64,000 nt of DNA from DASQPR01 sp963836785 (GCA_963836785.1 CAWIKW010000012.1:54615-118614); one strand, 5' to 3'. Positions 45,626-54,549 are shown, numbered from the stretch's first letter. A program made the numbers and translations. The notes: generated by a model from the letters alone, not told the origin.

Positions 45626-46318
45626 TCAGCCCCCCAACGCCACGGGCGGGCCGTCGCCGTACGGCGTCGTCGTCACCAGCTCGGCGTGGACGACCATCCG
45701 CTGGTAGTCGTTCCATTTCGGGTTGCACGTGGTGAGCGTCAACATCGCGGTGGTCGGCGCGACTCCGATCCGGTCCGGCGTCGGCGCGACGACCTCGATC
45801 GCGTGGGGCGTGACGACCTCGTTGGCGGTCACGCGGTAGACGTACCAGTAATCCCGGGTCTGTACGACGACCTGATCGCCCGGCCGCACCTCCTGGAGGT
45901 TCCAGAACAACGGCGGGACTCGGTGCCCGGCGACGCTGAAGTTGCCGATCTGGCCGGGCATCGCGGTGCCCGGGTAGTGGCCGGGTGCGAATCGGATGTC
46001 GCCGACGTCGACGCCCTCCACGACGACCCAGTGCAGCTTCATGACCGGGATGTAGAGGCGGGCGATCGCGGTACCGGGCTGCACGCGCGAGTCGGCCGGC
46101 GCCGCCTCGCCCGCCACGGGTTGCGCCCAGGCCCGATCGAGTTGGTGCGAGAGCACCGTCTGGTGTGCCTCGATCGCGGACGCCTTGCCATAAACCTCGT
46201 ACGCCGCGAACAGCGCAATGACGAGGCCGAACGTGATCAGGATCTCGCCGCTGACCCGCATGATCCGCCGGCCGGGAATTGTCGTGTCCCGTTGGCGCCG
46301 CACGCCGCCGCGGCTCAT
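45626..46318 (-). CDS. Class E sortase
   Basis: 230 residues. An N-terminal anchor (SGEILITFGLVIALFAAYEVYG) precedes the sortase barrel with His132 (VAGHR), Cys198 (TLTTCNPKW) and Arg207 (YQRMVV). Class E enzymes attach LAXTG proteins to the wall of high-GC actinobacteria. No LAXTG substrate is recognised in the window. It is adjacent to the DUF881 gene (4-base gap). Confidence 0.93.
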   Translation of the reverse strand: MSRGGVRRQRDTTIPGRRIMRVSGEILITFGLVIALFAAYEVYGKASAIEAHQTVLSHQLDRAWAQPVAGEAAPADSRVQPGTAIARLYIPVMKLHWVVVEGVDVGDIRFAPGHYPGTAMPGQIGNFSVAGHRVPPLFWNLQEVRPGDQVVVQTRDYWYVYRVTANEVVTPHAIEVVAPTPDRIGVAPTTAMLTLTTCNPKWNDYQRMVVHAELVTTTPYGDGPPVALGG

Positions 46319-46322
46319 CGCG

Positions 46323-47126
46323 CTACCTGGCGGCCTGGGCGTATTGCAGGTCGGTCGAGCCGGTGAACGCGGGCAGCGTGACGTTGGGTTGGTTGCGTAC
46401 CTGGTAGCCGAGGCCCCACGCGGCGACCGCCTGGCGGTACGCCGTCACTTGTGGCGACGAGTCGAGCGTCTCCATCATCCGGGGCACGTCGCCGATCGCG
46501 GTGATGATAAACGGCGGGGAGTACAGGATGCCCTGCAGCAGCAGCGTGTTTCCGACACAGCGGACGGCACTCGTCGAAACGACCCGAATGCCCATGATCG
46601 TCATCGCCTCGCCGCCGCCGGCCCAGAGAGCATTGACCACGGCTTGCACGTCTTGTTGGTGCACCACGATGTCATCGGCGGTCGCACCCTTCGGCAACGA
46701 TCCGTCGGCCGAGGTCGGGGCATCGTTCAGCGTCACCGTCAGAGCCGGGCCGCGTACGGCGACGAGCCCGGCCGAGCCGAGCAGTGCGTTGGCCCGCTGT
46801 TGTTGCGCGGCCACACCGGAGTCCGAACCGGCGATCTGATTCGTCTGCGACAGCACGCTCGCCTGAAGCGCCGACTGCTGCGCGACCGCGGCGCTGATCT
46901 GGCGCTGCCGGTCGCCGATGAGGTTGACGAGTTGCGGGGTGCGGTCCTCCCGCAGGTTCGTGCCGTTCGCGGTCGTGGCGGACGTCGTGAACAGCAGGCC
47001 GGCGAGCAGCGCGACGACGGGGACCAGCAGCGTCCAGACCGATCCGCGACGTCGACCGCTCCGCCGTCCCACACCGAGCCGATCGGCCACCGCCTTCCAC
47101 GGCGCCGCTCGACCTGTGTCCTCCAT
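46323..47126 (-). CDS. DUF881 membrane protein
   Basis: 267 residues: a basic N-terminus, one membrane helix (WTLLVPVVALLAGLLFTTSA), then a coiled-coil (NLIGDRQRQISAAVAQQSALQASV) and the DUF881 core ending with GIRVVSTSAVRCVGNTLLLQG and YSPPFIITAIGD. Homologues sit next to crgA and sortase in many actinobacteria and are linked to division (YlxW-like). ATG 47126 used (GTG 47129 adjacent). Divergent from crgA. Confidence 0.9.
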   Translation of the reverse strand: MEDTGRAAPWKAVADRLGVGRRSGRRRGSVWTLLVPVVALLAGLLFTTSATTANGTNLREDRTPQLVNLIGDRQRQISAAVAQQSALQASVLSQTNQIAGSDSGVAAQQQRANALLGSAGLVAVRGPALTVTLNDAPTSADGSLPKGATADDIVVHQQDVQAVVNALWAGGGEAMTIMGIRVVSTSAVRCVGNTLLLQGILYSPPFIITAIGDVPRMMETLDSSPQVTAYRQAVAAWGLGYQVRNQPNVTLPAFTGSTDLQYAQAAR

Positions 47127-47267
47127 CACGCCCCGTTCTCCCGCTCGGCCTGCGACTTGTCTACGCTAATGGCGAGCAACACTATTGAACACCGTCCCGC
47201 TCGCCCCCTCACTCTTTGAGCGAGTGGCCCTCGAGCGGCCGGATGCCGGCCTGAGAAGAGAAAAGCG

Positions 47268-47531
47268 ATGCCTAAGTCTTCCGTACGCAAGAAGAAGGTC
47301 TACACCCCGCCGGCCGACATGCGGCCATCGTCGGCGGCGGCAAGCCGGCAACCGAGCCCGTCCTGGGTCGGCCTCACCGCAATCTTGCTGATCTTGTTCG
47401 GGCTGGCGTGGCTCGTCACCTTCTACTTGTCGGATCAGAGCTACCCGGTCGCGAGCTGGGGCTACTGGAACCTCGGCATCGGCTTCGCCAGCCTGGTCGG
47501 ATCGCTGATCGTCCTATCTCGCTGGCGCTGA
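47268..47531 (+). CDS. crgA: Cell division protein CrgA
   Basis: 87 residues with a basic N-terminus (PKSSVRKKKVYTPPADMRP) and two membrane helices (WVGLTAILLILFGLAWLVTFYL and WGYWNLGIGFASLVGSLIVL), the CrgA hallmark. CrgA helps place FtsZ and recruits wall-synthesis proteins, including RodA-PbpA partners in mycobacteria. Normal size for the family. Confidence 0.96.
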   Translation: MPKSSVRKKKVYTPPADMRPSSAAASRQPSPSWVGLTAILLILFGLAWLVTFYLSDQSYPVASWGYWNLGIGFASLVGSLIVLSRWR

Positions 47532-47535
47532 TCCG

Positions 47536-47577
47536 CGGCGGGTGAATCCCGGCATTTCCCGGCGGGTGAATCCCGGC
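47536..47577. repeat. 18-bp direct repeat after crgA
   Basis: CGGCGGGTGAATCCCGGC occurs at 47536-47553 and 47560-47577, a 24-base period. Confidence 0.88.
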
Positions 47578-47666
47578 TTTCGTCGCGGCGACGGTCGATG
47601 CGGCATGACGTGCTTCGTCCGCTTTGGCGGGCTTAGATGACACCCATGTAGTTTTCCCCAAAGATT

Positions 47667-47731
47667 TCCACAGCTGTGGAGAACCGCAGGTTATGTCACA
47701 GGCAACCAACTCAGTTACTCGCGGGTAACTA
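47667..47731. promoter_or_regulatory. Two palindromes upstream of the EtfD-like gene
   Basis: TCCACAGCTGTGGA (47667-47680) is a perfect palindrome; AGTTACTCGCGGGTAACT (47713-47730) is an imperfect 18-bp palindrome resembling TetR-family operators of fatty-acid genes. Both precede ATG 47785 (GAGGAG ribosome-binding site). Confidence 0.5.
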
Positions 47732-47784
47732 CGGTGGGTTAGGCTGCGCGACGGAAGCCCGGCCATCAGTAAAGAGGAGTACGG

Positions 47785-49935
47785 ATGGGTGTCGCGCAGA
47801 TCATCGCCGGTGTGGTGTCTCTAGCGATCACGGCCGTAGCGGTCGTGCTCGTGGTGCGCGCCGTCCGGCAGATGTTCGCGGTCGTACGCCTGGGGCAGCC
47901 GGACACGAGCCGCTCGGACCGGCGCGGTGCCCGTACGGCGAACATGCTCCGCGAGACGCTGGGCCACACGAAGATGCTCACGTGGGGCGTGGTCGGCGCC
48001 GCCCACTGGTTCGTGATGATCAGCTTTATCCTGCTGTCGTCCCTGGTGCTGCAGGCCTACTTCGAAGCGTTCTCGCCGTCGTCCGGCATCCCGTGGTTGG
48101 ACCACTGGATCGTGTTCGGATTCGTCACCGAGTGGCTGTCCGTCCTGGGTATCGTCGCGATCCTCATCCTGATCGCGATCCGGTTGGCGAAGCGACCTAA
48201 CCGTGGCACCCGATCGAGGTTCAGCGGCTCGACCATGTGGCAGGGGTACTTCGTCGAGTGGGTCGTGTTGAGCGTGCTGATCTGCGGCCTGTTCATCCGC
48301 GGCTTCAGCGTGGCTGGTGGCTACTTCCCGTTCCCGACCTGGGCCGCGCCCGTGTCGCACGCGCTCGGCAGCGGGCTGACCAAAAGCGATGTCGCGGTGT
48401 CGTTGATCGCTCTGGTAAAGATCATCATCTCGATGACGTGGGCGATCGTGATCGCCCTGAACATCACGATGGGCGTGGCGTGGCACCGGTTCCTGGCCTT
48501 CCCGAACATCTTCTTCAAGCGTTCCGGCGGGCCCCGCCCGGCGTTGGGCGCGCTGCGGCCGATGATGTCCAACGGCGCGCCGCTCGACTTCGAGCAGGCC
48601 GACCCGGAGAAGGACCTGTTCGGTGTCGCGTCGGTCGAGCAGTTCACGTGGAAGGGCCTGCTCGACTTCACCACCTGCACCGAGTGCGGCCGCTGCCAGT
48701 CGCAGTGCCCGGCCTGGAACACCGGCAAGCCACTGTCGCCGAAGCTGCTCGTGCTGTCGCTGCGCGATCATGCGTACGCCAAGGCGCCGTACCTCCTGGC
48801 CGGCGGCGGCCTGACGATGACCGGCGAGGAGAAGGCGAGCGCCGAGCAACTCGCCGGCGTGAACGTCCTGGCCATGGCCGAGTCGCAGCGGCCGCTCATC
48901 GGCGACGCGGCGGCCGGCGGCGTGATCGACCCCGACGTGCTGTGGTCGTGCACGACCTGCGGCGCCTGTGTCGAACAGTGCCCGGTCGACATCGAACACG
49001 TCGACCACATCGTCGACATGCGCCGCTACCAGGTGATGATCGAGTCCAACTTCCCGTCCGAGGCCGGCGTCATGCTGCGCAACCTCGAGTCGAAGGGCAA
49101 CCCGTGGGGCGCACCGCCGAACACGCGTGAGGACTGGACCAAGGGTCTCGATTTTGAGGTCCCGCGTGCGAGCGAGGGTGGCGACTTCGAATACCTGTTC
49201 TGGGTCGGCTGCGCCGGCGCATTCGAGGATCGCGCCAAGAAGACCACCCGCGCCGTGGCCACCTTGCTCCACGACGCGGGCGTCAGCTTCGCGATCCTCG
49301 GCAACGGCGAGACGTGTACGGGTGACCCGGCCCGCCGCATCGGAAACGAGTTCGTCTTCCAGATGATGGCCCAGCAGAACGTGGAGACGTTGAACGGCGC
49401 CGGCGTCAAGAAGATCGTCGCGAGCTGCCCGCACTGCTTCAACACGCTCGCCAACGAGTACGGCCAACTCGGCGGCGCGTACGAGGTCGTCCACCACACG
49501 CAACTGCTGGCCGATCTCGTGAAGTCGGGCAAGCTGACTCCGGTGCAACCCGTCGACGGCGGCGTCACGTACCACGACCCGTGCTATCTCGGCCGGCACA
49601 ATCGGGTGTTCACCCCGCCGCGCGAGGTGCTGGGGGCCTCGGTCGGCGACGCGTCGTTGACCGAGATGCCGCGCAACTCGGAGCGGTCGTTCTGCTGCGG
49701 TGCCGGCGGTGCCCGGATGTGGATGGAAGAGAAGATCGGCAAGCGGATCAACATCGAACGCGTCGAGGAAGCGATCGCGACCGGCGCGAAGACGATCGCG
49801 GTCGGCTGCCCGTTCTGCTCAACGATGATCGGCGACGGGGTGACGTCGAAGAAGTCCAGCGGGGCGGCGGACGAGGATGTCGAGGTCGTGGACGTGGCGA
49901 CGGTGCTGCTGCGGTCGGTTCGTCCTTCGTCTTAG
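47785..49935 (+). CDS. Membrane Fe-S oxidoreductase, EtfD-like (ETF dehydrogenase candidate)
   Basis: 716 residues. The N-terminal half (1-250) has about six membrane helices, like a respiratory cytochrome-type subunit. Two [4Fe-4S] motifs follow at about 298 (CTECGRCQSQCP) and 389 (CTTCGACVEQCP), then two CCG/heterodisulfide-reductase domains (SCPHCFNTLANEYG, DPCYLGRHN, CCGAGGARMW). Mycobacterial EtfD has this architecture and passes electrons from ETF to the respiratory chain. The acyl-CoA dehydrogenase in this window would feed ETF. Generic Fe-S reductase is the cautious alternative. Confidence 0.8.
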   Translation: MGVAQIIAGVVSLAITAVAVVLVVRAVRQMFAVVRLGQPDTSRSDRRGARTANMLRETLGHTKMLTWGVVGAAHWFVMISFILLSSLVLQAYFEAFSPSSGIPWLDHWIVFGFVTEWLSVLGIVAILILIAIRLAKRPNRGTRSRFSGSTMWQGYFVEWVVLSVLICGLFIRGFSVAGGYFPFPTWAAPVSHALGSGLTKSDVAVSLIALVKIIISMTWAIVIALNITMGVAWHRFLAFPNIFFKRSGGPRPALGALRPMMSNGAPLDFEQADPEKDLFGVASVEQFTWKGLLDFTTCTECGRCQSQCPAWNTGKPLSPKLLVLSLRDHAYAKAPYLLAGGGLTMTGEEKASAEQLAGVNVLAMAESQRPLIGDAAAGGVIDPDVLWSCTTCGACVEQCPVDIEHVDHIVDMRRYQVMIESNFPSEAGVMLRNLESKGNPWGAPPNTREDWTKGLDFEVPRASEGGDFEYLFWVGCAGAFEDRAKKTTRAVATLLHDAGVSFAILGNGETCTGDPARRIGNEFVFQMMAQQNVETLNGAGVKKIVASCPHCFNTLANEYGQLGGAYEVVHHTQLLADLVKSGKLTPVQPVDGGVTYHDPCYLGRHNRVFTPPREVLGASVGDASLTEMPRNSERSFCCGAGGARMWMEEKIGKRINIERVEEAIATGAKTIAVGCPFCSTMIGDGVTSKKSSGAADEDVEVVDVATVLLRSVRPSS

Positions 49936-50482
49936 GCACGCGGTCGTGAGGTTGAGGTCCTTCGGTCGAGGTGGTTGCGGTCGGGGTTGGGGCGGACTTG
50001 CCCACGGCGACGGCAGAGCGTTTTAGGTCGTCGTGGACAAGCCCGCCCCAAACCCAAATCCGACTGTCGGTGCCGGCACCGCGGGGGTTGGGCTCTCGGG
50101 GTGGCCGTGATACCGAGAGCGGTTGCGTGGTTCGTCGCCGCGGCCTTGCCGCGGTCGGACGTGGCCGTGCCCCCGCGATCTAGGAGACTTTGACCGGCCA
50201 TGGGCCGGTCGGGATTCCTGGATCTTGGTGCGGTTCGGGGTTGGGGCGCCGGAAGCGCACCAAGATCGGCGCTGGTCGCGATCTAGGAGGCTTTGACCGG
50301 CCATAGCCGGGTCCGCATTCCTAGATCGCCGCAGCCCCAGCCGCAGCCGCAGCCACGGCCGCGGCGGCCGCGGCCCACAAGCCGCCGCTGCGCGGGGGCG
50401 GTGTCGCAGACGGTGTCCGGGTGAGGGGACCATCGATCGGGCAGAATGATGCGCGAAGGGGGCTGACATCGACTCCGCGCTT
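49936..50482. repeat. 547-base gap holding a cluster of palindromic elements
   Basis: At least four inverted repeats: 49985-50006 with 50032-50054; 50177-50224 (unit A) and 50280-50327 (unit B), 48-bp copies of one another beginning GATCTAGGAG and ending ATTCCTRGATC; and between them GATCTTGGTGCG (50221-50232) with CGCACCAAGATC (50255-50266). Further stems (CTCTCGG/CCGAGAG) lie at about 50090-50140. No coding frame is credible. Confidence 0.82.
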
Positions 50483-51802
50483 GTGACCGTGCTCCTGCCG
50501 CTGCTCGCGTTCGTGCTGTTGACCCTGCTCAACGCGTTCTTCGTGGTGGGCGAATTCTCGCTCGTGACGGTCGACCGGGCGACCATCGATCGTGACGCGA
50601 AGGCCGGCGACCGGATCGCTCGTACGGTGTCCAAATCCCTGCACGAGCTGTCGTTCCAGCTCTCCGCCGCCCAGCTCGGCATCACGCTGGCCGCGTTGTT
50701 GAGCGGCTACTTGGCCGAACCGGCATTCGCGCACTTGCTGCGACCCGTGTTCCGTCCGTGGACCGGCGAGCACGTCGAGGGCTTCACCCATGTTGGCGCG
50801 CTCGTCGTGGCCACGCTGTTGTCCATGCTGTTCGGGGAGCTCGTACCCAAGAATGCGGCCCTCGCTCGGCCCATGCCGCTCGTGCGGGCCAGCGCGGGGC
50901 CGCTGCGGACCTTCGCCACGATGTTCAGCTGGCTGATCCGGGCGCTCAATGGTTCGGCGAACTTCCTGGTGCGTCGGCTCGGCGTCGAGCCACAGGAGGA
51001 GCTCGCGAGCGCCCGATCGCCCGAGGAGCTGGGGCTGCTCGCGGCGATCTCGGCGCGGGCCGGGGCGATCCCCGCCGAGACCGCCGTGCTGCTGCGGCGG
51101 ACGATCCGTTTCGGCGAGAAGCGCGCCGCCGAGGCTATGACGCCTCGTGTCGACGTCGTGGCGCTACGCGTCGATGCCACTGTCGCTGATCTGCTGGCCG
51201 CCGTGCGCGACACAGGCCACAGCCGCTTCCCGGTCTTCGAGGACACGCTGGACCATGTCACCGGCGTCGCTGCGGTGACCGATGCCCTGAGCGTGCCACC
51301 GGCTCGGCGTGCTACGACGTTGGTCGCCGCGATCGCGTCCGAACCCGTTCTGGTGCCCGAAAGCCTCGACCTCGACGGCGTGCTCGAAGCGCTGACCCAA
51401 ACGGGTGCCGCCCTTGCGATCGTGGTCGACGAGTACGGCGGCACGGACGGCGTCGTCACCGTCGAAGACCTGGTTGAGGAGCTGGTCGGCGAGATCGCCG
51501 ACGAGCACGACCCGCGGACAGCCGATGAAGCGGTAGTGGTCGACCATCTCGCCGAGCCGGGCGACCACGGTTCGATGCTGGTCGACGGCGTCCTGCGCGA
51601 GGACGAGCTGGCCGAGCAGACCGGCTTCACGCTGCCACCCGGCCCCTACGAGACGCTGGCCGGCTTCTTGATGGCCGAGCTGGGCCACATCCCCGTGGCT
51701 GGCGAGACATTGGCCGTGCCGGGCTGGGAGTTCACGGTGGTCGAGGTGGACAGGCGCCGCATCGAGCAGGTGCGGGTCGCACGAACGGAGCCGGTCGAAT
51801 GA
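50483..51802 (+). CDS. CNNM/CBS-domain membrane protein (HlyC/CorC family), first of pair
   Basis: 439 residues: a DUF21/CNNM domain with about four helices (FVLLTLLNAFFVVGEFSLVTVDR, ALVVATLLSMLFGELVPKNAALARP), two CBS motifs (MTPRVDVVALRVDATVADLL and PVFEDTLDHVTGVAAV) and a C-terminal CorC_HlyC/transporter-associated domain ending GWEFTVVEVDRRRIEQVRV. The family is linked to Mg2+/cation transport. GTG 50483 used; an earlier codon would be non-canonical. Overlaps the next gene by ATGA. Confidence 0.9.
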   Translation: MTVLLPLLAFVLLTLLNAFFVVGEFSLVTVDRATIDRDAKAGDRIARTVSKSLHELSFQLSAAQLGITLAALLSGYLAEPAFAHLLRPVFRPWTGEHVEGFTHVGALVVATLLSMLFGELVPKNAALARPMPLVRASAGPLRTFATMFSWLIRALNGSANFLVRRLGVEPQEELASARSPEELGLLAAISARAGAIPAETAVLLRRTIRFGEKRAAEAMTPRVDVVALRVDATVADLLAAVRDTGHSRFPVFEDTLDHVTGVAAVTDALSVPPARRATTLVAAIASEPVLVPESLDLDGVLEALTQTGAALAIVVDEYGGTDGVVTVEDLVEELVGEIADEHDPRTADEAVVVDHLAEPGDHGSMLVDGVLREDELAEQTGFTLPPGPYETLAGFLMAELGHIPVAGETLAVPGWEFTVVEVDRRRIEQVRVARTEPVE

Positions 51803-52815
51803 CCCAGGTTCTGATCGTGCTGTTGCTGCTGGCCGGAAATGCGTTCTTCGTCGCTGCCGAGTTCTCGCTGATCTCGGCTCGACGTACCGTCCTTGAGCCG
51901 ATGGCGGCGACATCCCGGCGGGCGCAGCTGGCGCTGCGTGCGATGAGCGAGATCCCGCTGGCGATAGCGGGTGCGCAGCTGGGCGTGACCATCTGCTCGC
52001 TCGGCCTGGGCGCGATCGCCGAGCCGGCACTGGCTCACCTGCTCGTCGGGCCGTTTGACGCCGTCGGGCTGCCGAGCGGCGCCGTGCACCCGGTCGCGTT
52101 CATCATCGGTCTCGGCATTGTCGTGTTCGGGCACACGGTCATCGGCGAGATGGTGCCTAAGAACCTCACCCTGGCCAGCCCGGAAACCGCCGTCGTGTGG
52201 TTGGGGCCACCGATGCTGGGCTTCTGCATCGCGACCAAACCACTGCTCGTGACGATGAAGTGGCTGTCCCGTCAGGTGCTGCGCATCTGGCGGGTCGAGG
52301 CGACCGATTCGGTGAAGACCGTCTACACGACGGAGGAGCTCGCGACGCTGGTGGCCGAGTCACGCGTCGAGGGCCTGCTCGATCCGGAGGAGCACGCACG
52401 CATCACCGGGGCGTTGGCCCTGCACGATCGCAAGGTGGCCGACGCGGTCGTGCCGTGGGTCGATGTCACCACCGTTGGTGATGACGTGTCGCCGGCCGCG
52501 CTCGAGGTGCTGGCCAGCCGGACCGGCCGGTCGCGGTTCCCGATGGTGGAGCGTGGCACCCGTCGCATCCTGGGGTTCGTCCACGTGAAGGACGTGCTCG
52601 GGGTGGTCGGTCCGGCGCGGCGTGCGCCGATCGCCCGATCACTGGTACGGCCGCTGCTCGTGCTCGCCCCCGACCGCGCGCTCGACGAGGCGTTGCTGGC
52701 CATGCGCCGGAGTAGACGGCACATTGTCCTGGTCAGCGATGGTCGAGTCGTGTTCGGTGTACTCACACTGGACGACGTACTCACCGCGGTCGTCGGCGCG
52801 ACGCGGCCACTGTAG
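51799..52815 (+). CDS. CNNM/CBS-domain membrane protein, second of pair
   Basis: 338 residues: DUF21/CNNM region (FFVAAEFSLISARRTVLEP, IGLGIVVFGHTVIGEMVPKNLTLASP) followed by two CBS domains (VADAVVPWVDVTTVGDDVSPAALEVLASR and ARSLVRPLLVLAPDRALDEALLAMRRSRRHIVLVSDG). It lacks the C-terminal CorC_HlyC domain of its partner, so the two may form a heteromer. The four-base overlap implies translational coupling. Confidence 0.9.
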   Translation: MTQVLIVLLLLAGNAFFVAAEFSLISARRTVLEPMAATSRRAQLALRAMSEIPLAIAGAQLGVTICSLGLGAIAEPALAHLLVGPFDAVGLPSGAVHPVAFIIGLGIVVFGHTVIGEMVPKNLTLASPETAVVWLGPPMLGFCIATKPLLVTMKWLSRQVLRIWRVEATDSVKTVYTTEELATLVAESRVEGLLDPEEHARITGALALHDRKVADAVVPWVDVTTVGDDVSPAALEVLASRTGRSRFPMVERGTRRILGFVHVKDVLGVVGPARRAPIARSLVRPLLVLAPDRALDEALLAMRRSRRHIVLVSDGRVVFGVLTLDDVLTAVVGATRPL

Positions 52816-53142
52816 ACGGTCTCCCGTTCACCTGAATTGGTGAATACGCAGCGTAGGCATTTGATAGCCGTACGATTTAGGGGTTTCACTCCTTGCTTGT
52901 CACCAAACGGTATCCCTAAGGTGAGATCGGTCTGCGACTGATGTTGGTTGCCAACCAGGCGACCACGGGCGCGACACCGCTTAATCGCACACGTGTTGAT
53001 CGCACATGTGGTCAACGCATCATTGCGAGCCGGGGAACCACGCATACCCGGGGTGCATCGCGCCGCACGGCGCGTAGGGCGAACTTCCCGCCCGAACCCG
53101 TCAGCTAACCCGGTCGGCGGCGCGGAAGAAGGACGGTAGCTC
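52816..53142 (+). other. Leader region of the first NlpC/P60 gene
   Basis: 327 bases without a gene. The first 190 carry the promoter (TGATAGCCGTACGATTTAGG at about 52863 is AT-rich) and the last 135 hold a c-di-AMP riboswitch, entered separately. Confidence 0.6.
53008..53126 (+). ncRNA. Cyclic di-AMP (ydaO-yuaA) riboswitch 1
   Basis: The conserved core is visible in order: GGGGAACCA (53032), a GGGGTGCA element (53050), AGGGCGAACTTCCCG (53076), and the long invariant block GAACCCGTCAGCTAACCCGG (53094-53113). A weak purine run and GTG 53143 follow. This class binds c-di-AMP and in actinobacteria turns off wall-hydrolase genes. The 5' boundary is approximate. Confidence 0.88.
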
Positions 53143-54210
53143 GTGGCCTGGCGCCCGGTCGATCCGGAGAAACCCCGTTCACGCTCCTTCTCGCTGCGAC
53201 GCGTACGTCTTCGCGCCACCGCGGTGGCGTCGGCGCTCGCCGTCGTCGCGGCCGGTCTCACGGTGTTGATGCCGGCCACGGTCGCGCAGGCGGCACCCAG
53301 CACTTCGGCGCAGATCGACGATCTGAACAATCAGATCGAAGCGATCGTGGAGCAGTACAACGGCATCAGCACGAAGCTCGCGGCCGATCAGAAGTCGTCG
53401 GCTCAGGTTTCCAAGGCACTCGCTCCGGCGCAACTGCAGTCCGCGGTTGCCCAGCAGCGGATCGCCGCCGTCGTCCGCGACCTCTACATCGCCGGGCCGA
53501 ACAGCAGCATCGTTGCCCTGATGGACATGCAGTCCACGACGCAGCTGGTCGATGCGATGGGCGTCTTGTCGATGGTCGCGAAGTCGCAGCACGAGACCGT
53601 GTCGACCGCGAGCGTGCTGGTAGGCAAATACCAGACGCAGAAAAAGTCGCTCGACGCGCTGATCGCCACCGAGACGAAGCAGAAGGCCCAGCTCGCCGCG
53701 AAGAAGAAGGACATCCTGGCCAAGCTTGCGAACCTCAAGGCGCTACAGGCGGCCGACGACCAGACCGGCGGCACCAACATCAACTCTGGCTCGAAGACGA
53801 GCAAGAGTTACGTGATGCCGGTGGCGTGCCCGCAGGTGAGCACGGGCGGCAAGGGACTCACGGCCGCGAAGAAGGCATGCTCGCTGATCTGGCCGATCCA
53901 CTGGTACGGCTGGGGCCAGGCCGGCCCGAGCCGCTATGACTGTTCCGGCCTCACGATGACGGCTTGGAAGGCCGCCGGGGTCACGCTGGCCCACTTCACC
54001 GGGGATCAGTGGAAGGAGTCGCACGCGATCAGCAAGAGCGAGCTGCGCGTCGGTGACCTCGTCTTCTACAACGGCGGCAATCACGTGGCGCTCTACATCG
54101 GCAACGGCTTCGTGGCGCAGGCCGAACACACCGGGGAGCCGCTGAAGGAGTCGGTGCTCAATTTCGAACCGGTCGTGAGCAACGGCTACCGGCGGGTCAA
54201 CGGCACCTGA
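53143..54210 (+). CDS. Secreted NlpC/P60 (C40) peptidoglycan endopeptidase, copy 1
   Basis: 355 residues. Long signal peptide (basic start, ATAVASALAVVAAGLTVLMPATVAQA, cleavage near 50), coiled-coil domain (about 55-205), then a C40 domain with Cys267 (YDCSGL) and His314 (NHVALYI). The segment before the cysteine, WPIHWYGWGQAGPSRYDCSG, departs from the usual YVWGGAGPNxYDCSG. It cuts peptide stems in peptidoglycan during growth. Controlled by the upstream c-di-AMP riboswitch. Confidence 0.92.
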   Translation: MAWRPVDPEKPRSRSFSLRRVRLRATAVASALAVVAAGLTVLMPATVAQAAPSTSAQIDDLNNQIEAIVEQYNGISTKLAADQKSSAQVSKALAPAQLQSAVAQQRIAAVVRDLYIAGPNSSIVALMDMQSTTQLVDAMGVLSMVAKSQHETVSTASVLVGKYQTQKKSLDALIATETKQKAQLAAKKKDILAKLANLKALQAADDQTGGTNINSGSKTSKSYVMPVACPQVSTGGKGLTAAKKACSLIWPIHWYGWGQAGPSRYDCSGLTMTAWKAAGVTLAHFTGDQWKESHAISKSELRVGDLVFYNGGNHVALYIGNGFVAQAEHTGEPLKESVLNFEPVVSNGYRRVNGT

Positions 54211-54227
54211 CTCCATTTATCGCGAGC

Positions 54228-54257
54228 AATGGCGGGGCCGATATCGGCCCCGCCATT
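54228..54257 (+). terminator. Terminator after NlpC/P60 copy 1
   Basis: Perfect 30-base palindrome (arms 54228-54242 and 54243-54257) starting 18 bases after the stop. Confidence 0.8.
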
Positions 54258-54549
54258 TGCACGTACGGGCAGCCGATGGCGTACGTCGCGACGGGTTGTG
54301 ATCGATGCCGCAACCATAATGCGTAATCGATAGGCGACTCGTCGTGATATGGCTGTGATCCGCAGGATCGGCCTGGGCACTGTAGACATACAACGCCTGG
54401 CGGGCGCGTTGGTAACGGTCCGTGACCTGTCATTCTCTTTACGTACAAGAGGGTGCGGCGGACTTGCGATGACAAGCGCGACTCCATACGGTAAGCAAGC
54501 AATCCGCCGTCTGGACGTTGGTGTTTCCATGAGGGAAAGACACGGACGG

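Noticed and set aside
47655..47700. Possible DnaA boxes/oriC next to crgA
   Set aside because: TTTCCACAG and similar words differ from TTATCCACA, occur once or twice, and no dnaA/dnaN or AT-rich unwinding region is present.
47821..49599. 592-codon antisense open frame over the EtfD-like gene
   Set aside because: His/Arg/Asp-biased shadow frame; the sense strand carries clear Fe-S motifs.
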